From Cupriavidus pauculus (GTDB taxonomy: Bacteria; Pseudomonadota; Gammaproteobacteria; Burkholderiales; Burkholderiaceae): a stretch of DNA of 64,000 nt. A program made the translations under genes and the position numbers. This document shows, one piece after another, positions 40,214-48,622 of the stretch; position 1 is the stretch's first letter, and each line of letters opens with the position of its first letter. The stretch lies in the NCBI RefSeq assembly GCF_008693385.1, contig NZ_CP044065.1, positions 186,001 through 250,000 of the forward strand, in the 5' to 3' direction. The notes under the pieces are model-generated. The model saw only the letters and a program-made list of their open reading frames with translations, ran no database searches and was not told the origin of the DNA.

Positions 40214-40963
40214 CTATTTGCCGCTGTTGAGCCGGTCCTGAATATGCTGGGCGCGCGCGGCGGAGCCCGGATGCGAACTCAGCAGGCTCGAGTTGCCGCC
40301 GTCGAGCTTCGCCAGCTTCTGGAACGCGGTGACGAGTGCCTGGCGGTTCTGCCCGTTCTTGGTAAGCAGATCGTAGGAGTAATCGTCCGCGGCGCTTTCC
40401 TGCCGCTGCGAGAACTGGGCATTGATAAAGGTCTCGCCGAGTTCGCCGACCTGCGACGACGACAGCGCCGTGAGCGTCGTGTTGCCCAGCGACCCGAGCA
40501 GGCCCCGCGCGGCCGCGGTGGAATACGCGACCTGCATCGCGGCCTTGGTATGGCCGAGCGCCACGTGTCCGATCTCGTGGCCGAGCACACCGCGCACCTC
40601 GTCGTCGGTCATCAGGTCCATGAGGCCGCTATAGACGCGCACGCAACCGTTGGCCATCGCCCATGCATTGACGTCCTTGGTCATGTAGACCTTGGCATCG
40701 AGCGGCAGCCCGGTGTTCTTGAGGCCGGCCATGATGGTGGTCAGCCGCTTGGCATAGGTGCTGTCCGCGGTCGCCACGGTGTTCTTCTTGTCCATCTCCG
40801 CGCAGGACTGGTCGGAGAGCTGCTTGACGTTGGCATCGGACAGCGACGCCGCGGAGAACAGGCTGCCGCCGGCCTGCGTGAGCCCATCGTAGTTGGTGCC
40901 GGCACACCCGGCCATCAGGAGCGCGCAGCCAAAGGCCGCCGCCGTCGCGGAGATGCGAGTCAT
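40214..40963 (-). CDS. M48-family metalloprotease lipoprotein
   Basis: 249 residues. The signal peptide ends in the lipobox LMAGC (Cys20), so it is a lipid-anchored envelope protein. The zinc motif HEIGH is at His129-His133, with a downstream glutamate in QESAADDYSYDLL. The protein resembles LoiP/YggG of E. coli, which degrade damaged outer-membrane proteins. The start at 40963 yields the signal peptide and has AGGGAA upstream. Confidence 0.88.
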   Translation of the reverse strand: MTRISATAAAFGCALLMAGCAGTNYDGLTQAGGSLFSAASLSDANVKQLSDQSCAEMDKKNTVATADSTYAKRLTTIMAGLKNTGLPLDAKVYMTKDVNAWAMANGCVRVYSGLMDLMTDDEVRGVLGHEIGHVALGHTKAAMQVAYSTAAARGLLGSLGNTTLTALSSSQVGELGETFINAQFSQRQESAADDYSYDLLTKNGQNRQALVTAFQKLAKLDGGNSSLLSSHPGSAARAQHIQDRLNSGK

Positions 40964-41110
40964 GGTCGTTCCCTGAGGTTTGTGTTGTCGTTGGACGGTC
41001 CGCCGCACCATGGCGCCGGACCGCAACCCGCAGGATAGACCGTGAGCCAGACGCACGGAAGTAGGCGAAGTCTGACAAACGGCTGGCACGCCACGTGCCC
41101 GTGCATGGCG

Positions 41111-41992
41111 CTAGGTCGGGTCGGCCATGCCATCGAGCGCGGCGATGGCGTCATCGGGCAGCACCAGTTCGGCGGATGCGAGGTTTTCGCGCAAATGCAA
41201 GACCGAAGACGTGCCCGGAATCAGCAGGATATTGGGCGATCGTCGCAGCAGCCACGCCAGCGCGACCTGCATCGGTGTGGCCTGCAATCGCGTGGCCACC
41301 TCGGACAGCGTCGCCGACTGCAACGGCGAGAAGCCGCCCAGCGGGAAGAAGGGCACGTAGGCGATGCCCTCGCGCGCCAGGGCATCGATCAGCGCATCGT
41401 CGGCGCGATGCGCAAGGTTGTACTGATTCTGCACGCAGACAATCTGACAGATGCGCTGCCCTTCGCCGATCTGCGTGGGCGTGACGTTGCTCAGGCCGAT
41501 ATGGCGGATCAGCCCGCGCTGCTGCAGTTCGGCCAGCACAGTCAGGGGTTCTTCGAGCGAACCTTCCGCCGGGCCGTGCACGCTGAACATGCTGCGCAGG
41601 TTGACGACGTCGAGAACGTCCACGCCAAGGTTGCGCAGGTTGTCATGGACGGCCTGCGACAGATCTTCTTTCGACATTGCCGGAAGCCAGGACGCGTCGG
41701 CGCCGCGCTTCGCGCCGACCTTGGTCACGATGGTCAGATCCGCGCGATACGGATGCAGGGCCTGGCGGATGATCTGGTTCGTGATGTGGGGCCCATAGAA
41801 GTCGCTGGTGTCGATGTGGTTGACGCCTAGTGCGATGGCTTCCCGCAGCACGGCGAGCGCGGCATTGCCGTCCCTGGGCGGGCCAAAGACGCCCGGCCCG
41901 GCCAGCTGCATGGCGCCGTAGCCAAGGCGGTTGACGCGGCGATTGCCGAGAGCGTATGCGCCGCCCTTCGTGATGTTGTCGATGTTCGTCAT
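41111..41992 (-). CDS. Aldo/keto reductase
   Basis: 293 residues, an NADPH-dependent (beta/alpha)8 oxidoreductase. The catalytic aspartate and tyrosine are in HIDTSDFYGPH, lysine in IVTKVGAKRG; the histidine region follows. IPGTSSVLHLRENLAS near the C-terminus binds NADPH. The substrate is unknown. It is divergent from the LysR gene at 42086, which probably regulates it. The start at 41992 was chosen by homology to the family N-terminus; the open frame runs far upstream. Confidence 0.85.
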   Translation of the reverse strand: MTNIDNITKGGAYALGNRRVNRLGYGAMQLAGPGVFGPPRDGNAALAVLREAIALGVNHIDTSDFYGPHITNQIIRQALHPYRADLTIVTKVGAKRGADASWLPAMSKEDLSQAVHDNLRNLGVDVLDVVNLRSMFSVHGPAEGSLEEPLTVLAELQQRGLIRHIGLSNVTPTQIGEGQRICQIVCVQNQYNLAHRADDALIDALAREGIAYVPFFPLGGFSPLQSATLSEVATRLQATPMQVALAWLLRRSPNILLIPGTSSVLHLRENLASAELVLPDDAIAALDGMADPT

Positions 41993-42085
41993 GTGGATTC
42001 TCCCGATGGATATCGAGAATGTAGGTGCCATGACCCTGTGCGACAATGACCCATAAACCGGACGGGCTGTGCGGAAACCCGAACA

Positions 42086-43051
42086 ATGAAACATGACCTG
42101 AACGATCTGAATGCGTTTGTCGCCGTGGCGCGTGCAAAAGGTTTTCGAGACGGCGCGCGGCTCGCGGGGGGCAGCGCTTCGAGCCTGAGCGAGGCCGTGC
42201 GCCGGCTCGAGGCGCAACTCGGCGTGCGCCTGCTCAACCGCAATACGCGAAGCGTGGTGCCGACGGAAGCGGGGAGCCGGCTGCTGGAGCGGTTGACGCC
42301 GGCGCTCGACGAGGTCGAGGCCGCGATCGACGTCGTGAACCAGTTCCGCAACCGGCCGATGGGCACGCTGCGGCTCAATGTGCCGGTCAGCGCCGCGAGG
42401 CTGGTCTTGCCGTCGATTCTTCCGGGTTTTCTCGCGGCCTATCCGGACGTCCGCGTCGAAGTCATCACCGAGGAAAGCTTCGTCGATGTGATTGCGGCCG
42501 GCTGCGATGCGGGCATTCGCTACGAGGAGCGACTGGAGCAGGACATGATCGCCATCCCGATCGGTCCGCGCGTGCAGCGCCTGGCGACCGCGGCCGCACC
42601 CGCGTATCTGTATAGCCGTGGCCGCCCGAAGCATCCGAAGGAGCTGCTGGACCACGCGTGTATCCGGGGCCGTTTCAGCAGCGGCGCGATCTATCCCTGG
42701 GAGTTCGGTCGCCATGGCAAGACGGTGACCATCAATCCTGACGGCCCGCTGCTCGTGCATGTCGGGGGTGGCGTCGATCTGGCCGTGGATGTGGCGATCG
42801 CGGGCACCGGCGTCATCCATCTGTTCGAGGATTGGCTGCGCCCGCACTTTGCTACCGGCGCGCTCGAACCGATCCTGGAGCCGTGGTGGACATCGTTTTC
42901 CGGGCCGTTCCTCTACTACGCCGGCCGACAGCTGGTGCCCGCGCCACTGCGGGCGTTCATCGACTTCATTCGTGCGATGCCGTCCCGGCCGGCGCCAGCA
43001 CCAGCGCCGCCAGCACCGGTACCGAAAGCGAACGCGCGCGCCAGACGTTAA
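42086..43051 (+). CDS. LysR-family transcriptional regulator
   Basis: 321 residues. Winged helix at residues 4-62 (DLNAFVAVARAKGFRDGARLAG, then SSLSEAVRRLEAQLGVRLLNRNTR) and a periplasmic-binding-like effector domain from about 90. The C-terminus is an alanine- and proline-rich tail of about 25 residues. Divergent from the aldo/keto reductase gene with a 93-base gap, the typical LysR-target layout. Confidence 0.9.
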   Translation: MKHDLNDLNAFVAVARAKGFRDGARLAGGSASSLSEAVRRLEAQLGVRLLNRNTRSVVPTEAGSRLLERLTPALDEVEAAIDVVNQFRNRPMGTLRLNVPVSAARLVLPSILPGFLAAYPDVRVEVITEESFVDVIAAGCDAGIRYEERLEQDMIAIPIGPRVQRLATAAAPAYLYSRGRPKHPKELLDHACIRGRFSSGAIYPWEFGRHGKTVTINPDGPLLVHVGGGVDLAVDVAIAGTGVIHLFEDWLRPHFATGALEPILEPWWTSFSGPFLYYAGRQLVPAPLRAFIDFIRAMPSRPAPAPAPPAPVPKANARARR

Positions 43052-43083
43052 AAAGCCGTCCCGGCTTGCGCTGGGACGGCTTT
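43051..43083. terminator. Bidirectional terminator between the LysR gene and tRNA-Leu
   Basis: AAAAGCCGTCCCGGC, loop TTGC, GCTGGGACGGCTTT: a long stem with one mismatch. A residues on one side and T on the other serve both strands. It overlaps the end of the LysR gene. Confidence 0.88.
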
Positions 43084-43088
43084 CGAAT

Positions 43089-43173
43089 TGGTGCCCGGGG
43101 TCGGACTCGAACCGACACGCCTTGCGGCGGGGGATTTTGAGTCCCCTGCGTCTACCTGTTTCACCACCCGGGC
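43089..43173 (-). tRNA. tRNA-Leu (anticodon CAA)
   Basis: Minus strand sequence runs from GCCCGGGTGGTG to CCCGGGCACCA. Acceptor arms GCCCGGG and CCCGGGC pair perfectly, and CCA is encoded. The anticodon arm is GGGGA-CTCAAAA-TCCCC, giving CAA. The T arm contains GTTCGAGTC. The long variable arm and 85-base length fit a class II tRNA. Confidence 0.97.
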
Positions 43174-43259
43174 CTTGGGTGGGGCCGCTGCCAATGCAGT
43201 GCCCGCGATGAATCGGGGATTATGCCGGAAATCGGGGGGCGGAACAACGGGATTGGCGG

Positions 43260-43631
43260 TCAGCGGCCGCGGCGGGCGTTGGTGGTGCGGTTGCGGTCGT
43301 AGAAGCCCGGCGGCTTGCGCGCGATCCAGCGGATGAAGGCGGCGATGACCGGGTGGGCGCGCAGCGTGGGCCAGTCGTGATAGGTGGCCGCGAGTTCGGG
43401 TTCCGTAAAGACCGAGTGGATCTTCTGGTGGCAGATACGGTGCATGGGCACGACCTCGCGGCCGCCCTGGCTTTTCGGGATCGGGTGGTGCAGATCGGTG
43501 CTGGCGTCTTCGAGCAGCGGACGGCCGCATAGCGGGCAGCGCGCGTTGGCCGCCACCGGGATCGCGGGTGGGCCGAGTTGATCGTGCGCGTTGGCGCGGA
43601 GCCGGCGTTTGACGACCATGGCGGTATCCAT
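43260..43631 (-). CDS. HNH endonuclease-domain protein
   Basis: 123 residues. CPLCGRPLL and HRICHQKIH provide the two zinc-binding CxxC-like pairs around the ββα-metal core with DLHHPIPKSQGG. It is a small stand-alone HNH protein common in Burkholderiaceae genomes, with no nearby toxin, intron or phage partner. Biological role unknown. Candidate starts are 43631 and 43619; neither has a strong ribosome binding site. Confidence 0.78.
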   Translation of the reverse strand: MDTAMVVKRRLRANAHDQLGPPAIPVAANARCPLCGRPLLEDASTDLHHPIPKSQGGREVVPMHRICHQKIHSVFTEPELAATYHDWPTLRAHPVIAAFIRWIARKPPGFYDRNRTTNARRGR

Positions 43632-43713
43632 GGGAAGGGTTCGAGCGGGTACGTTATCAGATCGTGTAGGATCACAGCGCCACCATCGTGATCTCATGAC
43701 GAACGGAACCGCC

Positions 43714-44628
43714 ATGTCTGCCCATCCCACCCTGGCCAGTCTCGCCGAACTGCCCTCGCAGGATCCTGCCTTCTATGCGCACGCGTACAACAACCGCGCG
43801 CTCGTGCCCGATCATCCCGTGCATATGGCCCGATGGGCAGCGGACTCCGCGCTCGTGCGCGCGCGTGTCACGTTTCGCGAGGGGCTCGGCTATGGCGACC
43901 CCGATTCCCCGTACGCCGACGCGGAGACGCTCGATTATTTTCCCGCGGTGACCAGCGTCGATTTCGCGCGGCCGCCGCTGCTGGTGTTTATTCACGGCGG
44001 GTACTTCCGCTCGCTCGACAAGAGCGACCACAGCTTTGTCGCGACGCAGCTGCCGCGCAAGGGCGTGTCGGTCGCGGTGATCAACTATTCGTTATGTCCG
44101 GCGGTCAGCGTCGAGACGATCGTGCGGCAGGTCCTGCAGAGCGTGGCGTGGCTCTACCGCGAGGCCGATGCGCTGGGGCACGACCGCGACCGCATCTATC
44201 TGGCGGGCCATTCGGTGGGCGGGCATCTCGTGGCGATGCTGATGGCGGCGCTCTGGCCGCAGTTCGGCGCGGACCTGCCGGCCGATCTGGTCAAGGGTGG
44301 GATGTCGATCAGCGGGCTGTACGACCTCGAGCCGCTGCGGCGCGCCGAATTCCTGCAGACGGATCTGAAGCTCAGCGCGGCTGACGTCGAGCGGCTCTCG
44401 CCGGCCTACCTGAAGCCCGCGACCGATGCGCCGTTCATCACGGCCGTGGGGGAGCTCGAGTCGAGCGAGTTCCATCGCCAGAAGGCGCTGATCCGGGCAG
44501 CCTGGCCCGACAATGTGCGCGAGGACATTCCGCTGCCGGGCCGGCACCATTTCAACGCGCTGGACGACCTTGCGCGCGAGGGCACGCCGTTGCTGCGCGC
44601 GACCCTCGCGATGGTGGGCGCGGTCTGA
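43714..44628 (+). CDS. Alpha/beta hydrolase, arylformamidase-like
   Basis: 304 residues. The oxyanion-hole motif FIHGGYFRSLDKSDHSF and the nucleophile elbow AGHSVGGH are those of the kynurenine formamidase-like esterases. The catalytic histidine is in LPGRHHFNALDDL. No other tryptophan degradation genes are adjacent, so the substrate is uncertain. The start at 43714 was preferred over 43696 because of GGAA just upstream. It converges with the dehydrogenase gene, one base apart. Confidence 0.8.
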   Translation: MSAHPTLASLAELPSQDPAFYAHAYNNRALVPDHPVHMARWAADSALVRARVTFREGLGYGDPDSPYADAETLDYFPAVTSVDFARPPLLVFIHGGYFRSLDKSDHSFVATQLPRKGVSVAVINYSLCPAVSVETIVRQVLQSVAWLYREADALGHDRDRIYLAGHSVGGHLVAMLMAALWPQFGADLPADLVKGGMSISGLYDLEPLRRAEFLQTDLKLSAADVERLSPAYLKPATDAPFITAVGELESSEFHRQKALIRAAWPDNVREDIPLPGRHHFNALDDLAREGTPLLRATLAMVGAV

Positions 44629-45504
44629 TTACTTTCCGTTCTGCTGTTCGAGCACGCGCAGCAGCGAAGACGTATCGTCCTTGCCCCAGCCGTTGTCGAT
44701 AAGCTTGTCGAGTTGCGCCGCGGTGGCGCGCATCGCGGGCAGCGGCAGCCCGAGTTCTTCGGCGATACCGTTGGCGAGGCCGAAATCCTTGTAGTGCAGG
44801 CGCGCTTCCATGCCCGGCGCGAAATCGCGCGAGACCATCTTCGGTCCGAGCAGATCGAGCATGCGGCTGCCCGCGAAGCCGCTGGCCATCGCGTTGAACA
44901 CGCGCTGCGTGTCGACGCCCTGCGCGCCCGCAAAGCGCATCGCTTCCGCAATGCCTTCGATATTGACGACCTGCGCGATCTGGTTGCACAGCTTGGCCAC
45001 CTGGCCCGCGCCATGATCGCCGATGTAGTTGATATGCTTGCCGATGACGGCCAGCAACGGGCGCACGCGCTCGAGCACGGCTTCGCTGCCACCGACCATG
45101 ATCGTCAGCGTGGCCGCCTGCGCGCCGATCACGCCGCCCGACACCGGGCAGTCGAGCGCCTCGATGCCGCGCGCGGCAAGCGCCGCCGCGATCTCGCGCG
45201 TGACGATCGGGGAGATCGTGCTGTGGTCGATGCAGATCGTGCCCGGCGCGGCGCCGTCCACCACGCCGTTCTTGCCGAGCAATACCTCGCGCACGTCCTC
45301 GGACGATGTCACGTTGGTAAAGACGACCTCGGCGCCGCGTGCCGCTTCGGCGTGAGAGAAGAACGGTTCGGCGCCGAGCGCGCGCGCCGCCTCGGCGGCT
45401 TCCGGCCGGCGCACGGAGGCGCGCACGGTATGGCCGGCTGCGATCAGATGGCCGACCATCGGCGCGCCCATCACGCCGAGGCCAATGAATGCAACGGTAG
45501 TCAT
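44629..45504 (-). CDS. Beta-hydroxyacid dehydrogenase (3-hydroxyisobutyrate / tartronate semialdehyde reductase family)
   Basis: 291 residues. NAD(P)-binding AFIGLGVMGAPMVGHL at the N-terminus, substrate-binding DCPVSGGVIGA, and the catalytic lysine in GQVAKLCNQI. The substrate could be 2-hydroxy-3-oxopropionate or 3-hydroxyisobutyrate; sequence alone does not decide. It follows the methyltransferase gene by 17 bases on the minus strand. Confidence 0.86.
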   Translation of the reverse strand: MTTVAFIGLGVMGAPMVGHLIAAGHTVRASVRRPEAAEAARALGAEPFFSHAEAARGAEVVFTNVTSSEDVREVLLGKNGVVDGAAPGTICIDHSTISPIVTREIAAALAARGIEALDCPVSGGVIGAQAATLTIMVGGSEAVLERVRPLLAVIGKHINYIGDHGAGQVAKLCNQIAQVVNIEGIAEAMRFAGAQGVDTQRVFNAMASGFAGSRMLDLLGPKMVSRDFAPGMEARLHYKDFGLANGIAEELGLPLPAMRATAAQLDKLIDNGWGKDDTSSLLRVLEQQNGK

Positions 45505-45521
45505 GAAACGGTCTCCACGTT

Positions 45522-46685
45522 CTAGGCTTTGGCGCGCAGTTTCCAGAGCGACGTCACTTCGGCCACGCGCGCGGCGTGCAGCGGATCGTCGGCATCGGCG
45601 GCCTTCGGGTGGCGCGGACGGATATCCGAGCGGCCGGCCACGACGAGCCCCGCCGCATCGATCCAGCCCTGCAGTTCCTCTCGCGTGCGCAGGCCCAGAT
45701 GCTCGGCAAAGTCCGAGAGCAGCAGCCAGCCTTCGCCGCCCGGCTCCAGATGCGCGGCCAGTCCCGCGAGGAAACCGCGCAGCATGCGGCTTTCCGGATC
45801 GAACACGGCGTGCTCGATCGGCGAGCTCGGCCGGGCGGGCACCCATGGCGGATTGCAGACCACGAGCGGCGCGCGGCCGGCCGGGAACAGATCGGCTTCG
45901 GTGACTTCGACGCGGTCCGCGTAACCCAGCTGCGAAAGGTTTGCCCGCGCGCAGCCCAGCGCGCGCGGATCCTGGTCGGTGGCCACCACGCGCCGCACGC
46001 CGCGGCGCGCGAGCACGGCGGCGATCACGCCGGTACCCGTACCGATATCGAACGCGAGCGACTGCTTCGCCAGCCCGGCGGGCAGCGGCTCGGCGGCCAC
46101 GAGATCGAGATATTCGCCGCGTACCGGCGAGAACACGCCGTACCACGGATGGATGCGGTCCTCGAGCGCCGGCACTTCCACGCCCTTGCGGCGCCATTCG
46201 TAGGCGCCGATCATGCCGAGCAGTTCGCGCAGGGAGGCCACGTACGGGGCATCGGTCTCGCCATGGACCTGCACGCAGGCCTCGTGCACATCGGGCGCGC
46301 GGCGCAGCGGCACCACGTGGTCCGCATCGAACGGAATCAGCAGCATGCCCAGCGTGCGCGCGCGCTGCGACTGCGCGAGCCGATGCAGATGGAAGGCCTC
46401 GGTCACGCTCGCGGGAGCCTTGGCCCCCTTGGGCGCGCGCCTGGGCTTGCGGTCCGTGCGGCGGGCCATGGCCTGCAGCAGCTGGCGCGCGTTCTGAAAG
46501 TCCCCGCGCCACAGCAGCGCGGTGCCCTCGCAGGCGAGACGATAGGCGGTATCGGCCGACGTGGTGTCGTCGGCGATGACCACGCGCCTGGGCGCGGGCA
46601 CACCGGCCTCGGAGCGCCAGCGCGCCTGGCGCTCGGCACCGTCCTCGGTCCAGTGGATGATGGGTTCGGATGAATGGGTGGACAT
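45522..46685 (-). CDS. Class I SAM-dependent methyltransferase (N6/N5 type)
   Basis: 387 residues. The C-terminal half is a Rossmann methyltransferase with FDIGTGTGVIAAVLA and the catalytic VVCNPPWVPAR, the NPPW form seen in enzymes methylating amide or amino nitrogens (HemK, RlmF, RsmC type). The N-terminal 180 residues contain a basic segment (RRTDRKPRRAPKGAK) and may bind RNA or protein. The target is not known. The start at 46685 gives MSTHSSEP; the open frame extends over cysB on the same strand and is not used. Confidence 0.8.
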   Translation of the reverse strand: MSTHSSEPIIHWTEDGAERQARWRSEAGVPAPRRVVIADDTTSADTAYRLACEGTALLWRGDFQNARQLLQAMARRTDRKPRRAPKGAKAPASVTEAFHLHRLAQSQRARTLGMLLIPFDADHVVPLRRAPDVHEACVQVHGETDAPYVASLRELLGMIGAYEWRRKGVEVPALEDRIHPWYGVFSPVRGEYLDLVAAEPLPAGLAKQSLAFDIGTGTGVIAAVLARRGVRRVVATDQDPRALGCARANLSQLGYADRVEVTEADLFPAGRAPLVVCNPPWVPARPSSPIEHAVFDPESRMLRGFLAGLAAHLEPGGEGWLLLSDFAEHLGLRTREELQGWIDAAGLVVAGRSDIRPRHPKAADADDPLHAARVAEVTSLWKLRAKA

Positions 46686-46705
46686 ACTCAAGTCAACAGG
46701 GGCAA

Positions 46706-47647
46706 TCAGAGCTCGTAGGCTTCGTGGTCGCCGGACATCGCCTGCTCGACCAGCTTGCGGTTCAGCGTGGGCGAGAACAGTTCGATGAAGGTGTAGACGA
46801 AGCTGCGCAGGTAGGCGCCTTGCTTGACGGCCAGATGGGTCACATTGGTACCGAACAGGTGGCCGGCCGGAATGCCACGCAGGTTGCGGTCGCGCTCGGG
46901 GTCGAACGCGACGCCCGCGACGATGCCGACCCCGAGGCCGATCTCGACGTAAGTCTTGATCACGTCGGCATCGACGGCCTCGAGCACGATGTCCGGCTGC
47001 AGCTGTCGCAGCTCGAACGCCTTGTCGATCTTGGGCCGGCCCGCGAAGTTCGGGTCGTAGGTAATGAGCGGGAAGGCCATCAGATCCTCGATCGTCAGGT
47101 GCTTGCGCTCGAGCAGCGGATGGTCGGGTGGCGTAACCACCACATGTTGCCATTGATAGCCGGGCAGGGACACGAGGCCGCGGTCGCGCGAGATCCCTTC
47201 CGTCGCGATCGCGATGTCGGCCTGGTCGTGCAGGACCATGTCGGCGATCTGGGCCGGGTTGCCCTGCTGGATGGACAGGCGGACCTTCGGGTAACGCTTG
47301 GTGAACTCGCCGACCACGCGGGGCAGGGCATAACGGGCCTGCGTGTGCGTGGTGGCGATGGTGAAGTTGCCCTGATCCTGTGCCGCATAGTCCTTGCCGA
47401 CACGTTTGAGGCTCTCCACCTCCTGCAAAATCTTCTCCACGGAGGTCAGGATGCGCCGCCCCGGCTCGGTCAGGCTGCGAATCCGCTTGCCGTGGCGTGT
47501 GAAGATATCGACACCCAGCTCCTCTTCCAGCTCGATAATAGCCTTCGAGACGCCCGGTTGTGACGTATAAAGCGCTTTAGCCGCCTCGGTCAGATTGAAA
47601 TTCTGACGGACGGCTTCACGGACGAATCGGAACTGGTGCAGGTTCAT
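46706..47647 (-). CDS. cysB: LysR-family regulator CysB
   Basis: 313 residues, colinear with CysB: MNLHQFRFVREAVRQNFNLTEAAKALYTSQPGVSKAIIELE (opening segment is winged helix), then the effector domain with TTHTQARYALP, the sulfate/N-acetylserine pocket region. It activates sulfur assimilation genes when O- or N-acetylserine is available. It is divergent from the TauE-cys operon over a 160-base AT-rich gap, as expected for its main target. Confidence 0.93.
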   Translation of the reverse strand: MNLHQFRFVREAVRQNFNLTEAAKALYTSQPGVSKAIIELEEELGVDIFTRHGKRIRSLTEPGRRILTSVEKILQEVESLKRVGKDYAAQDQGNFTIATTHTQARYALPRVVGEFTKRYPKVRLSIQQGNPAQIADMVLHDQADIAIATEGISRDRGLVSLPGYQWQHVVVTPPDHPLLERKHLTIEDLMAFPLITYDPNFAGRPKIDKAFELRQLQPDIVLEAVDADVIKTYVEIGLGVGIVAGVAFDPERDRNLRGIPAGHLFGTNVTHLAVKQGAYLRSFVYTFIELFSPTLNRKLVEQAMSGDHEAYEL

Positions 47648-47807
47648 ATAACTTCGGTCGTATAAACAAACAACTTCTTATTAGTTTGAGATATGAGGCC
47701 AGTTTATTACGATTTGCGAACTTTGTTAATGAATGGCCCAGTGTCTTCGCGCGCCGCCCCCCGCAGGCGCCCGAGCATCCCGGCAAGGGGCCTCGCCGAG
47801 AGCTTGC
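47648..47807. promoter_or_regulatory. AT-rich control region between cysB and the sulfur operon
   Basis: The first 85 bases are strikingly AT-rich for this genome. ACTTC occurs twice (47651 and 47673) in ATAACTTC and CAACTTCTTATT contexts, and TTTATT (47703-47708) and TTAATG elements follow. CysB sites are AT-rich and degenerate, so this is a likely CysB-binding region; individual boxes cannot be assigned. Confidence 0.5.
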
Positions 47808-48581
47808 ATGTCCCTCGCCTATACCGTTTCCGGTCTGCTGGTCGGTCTCCTCGTCGGTTTGACCGGCGTGGGTGGGGGTTCGCTCATGACGCCGCTGCTG
47901 ACGCTGCTGTTCGGCTTCTCGCCCGCCACGGCGGTCGGCACTGACCTCGCCTTCGCCGCCATCACCAAGGGCTTCGGCACGATCGCGCACCGCGCGCATG
48001 GCCACGTGCAGTGGCACGTGGTGCGCCGCCTCTGCATCGGCAGCCTGCCCGCCGCGGTCGCGGCCATCCTTGTCCTCAAGAGTGCCGGCGAGCTCGACGC
48101 CCAGTGGCTGCACGCGATCCGCCTGACCATCGGCGTGTCGGTGCTGCTGACCGTCGCCTCGCTGCTGTTCCGCAAGCAGATGCTCGACTGGCTCGCGCGT
48201 CATCCCCGTTTCCAGCTCGAAGGCCGCGCGCAGACGATTGCGACGGTCATCGTCGGCGCCGTGATCGGCGTGCTCGTGACCGTGTCGTCGATCGGCGCGG
48301 GCGCGGTCGGCGCGACGCTGATCCTGCTGCTGTACCCCCATATGAAGCCGGCCGAAGTGGCCGGCACCGACATCGCGTACGCGGTGCCGCTGACCGCGCT
48401 GGCCGGCCTTGGCCATGTGTGGCTCGGTACCGTGCACTGGAACCTGCTCCTCGCGCTGCTGGTGGGCTCGATCCCCGGCATCTGGCTTGGCGCGCAACTG
48501 TCGCGGGCACTGCCCGAGCGGCTCGTGCGCGCGGCCCTGGCAACGACCTTGACGCTCGTCGCGATCAAGCTCGTCTCCTGA
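47808..48581 (+). CDS. TauE/SafE-family sulfur-compound permease
   Basis: 257 residues with about eight membrane segments; two repeats begin GLTGVGGGSLMTPLL and VSSIGAGAVGATLIL, the TSUP family pattern. The family includes exporters of sulfite and sulfoacetate, and importers are also suspected. As first gene of the sulfate assimilation operon it could export excess sulfite or take up a sulfur oxyanion. The start at 47808 removes a non-conserved 25-residue extension. Confidence 0.82.
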   Translation: MSLAYTVSGLLVGLLVGLTGVGGGSLMTPLLTLLFGFSPATAVGTDLAFAAITKGFGTIAHRAHGHVQWHVVRRLCIGSLPAAVAAILVLKSAGELDAQWLHAIRLTIGVSVLLTVASLLFRKQMLDWLARHPRFQLEGRAQTIATVIVGAVIGVLVTVSSIGAGAVGATLILLLYPHMKPAEVAGTDIAYAVPLTALAGLGHVWLGTVHWNLLLALLVGSIPGIWLGAQLSRALPERLVRAALATTLTLVAIKLVS

Positions 48582-48622
48582 GCGCCCCCGATTAAACGAC
48601 GAATACTGAACGGACCCACACC

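Noticed and set aside
43089..43631. tRNA-Leu next to an HNH gene as a possible mobile-element attachment site
   Set aside because: No integrase, no duplicated tRNA 3' end and no change in gene type nearby were found.
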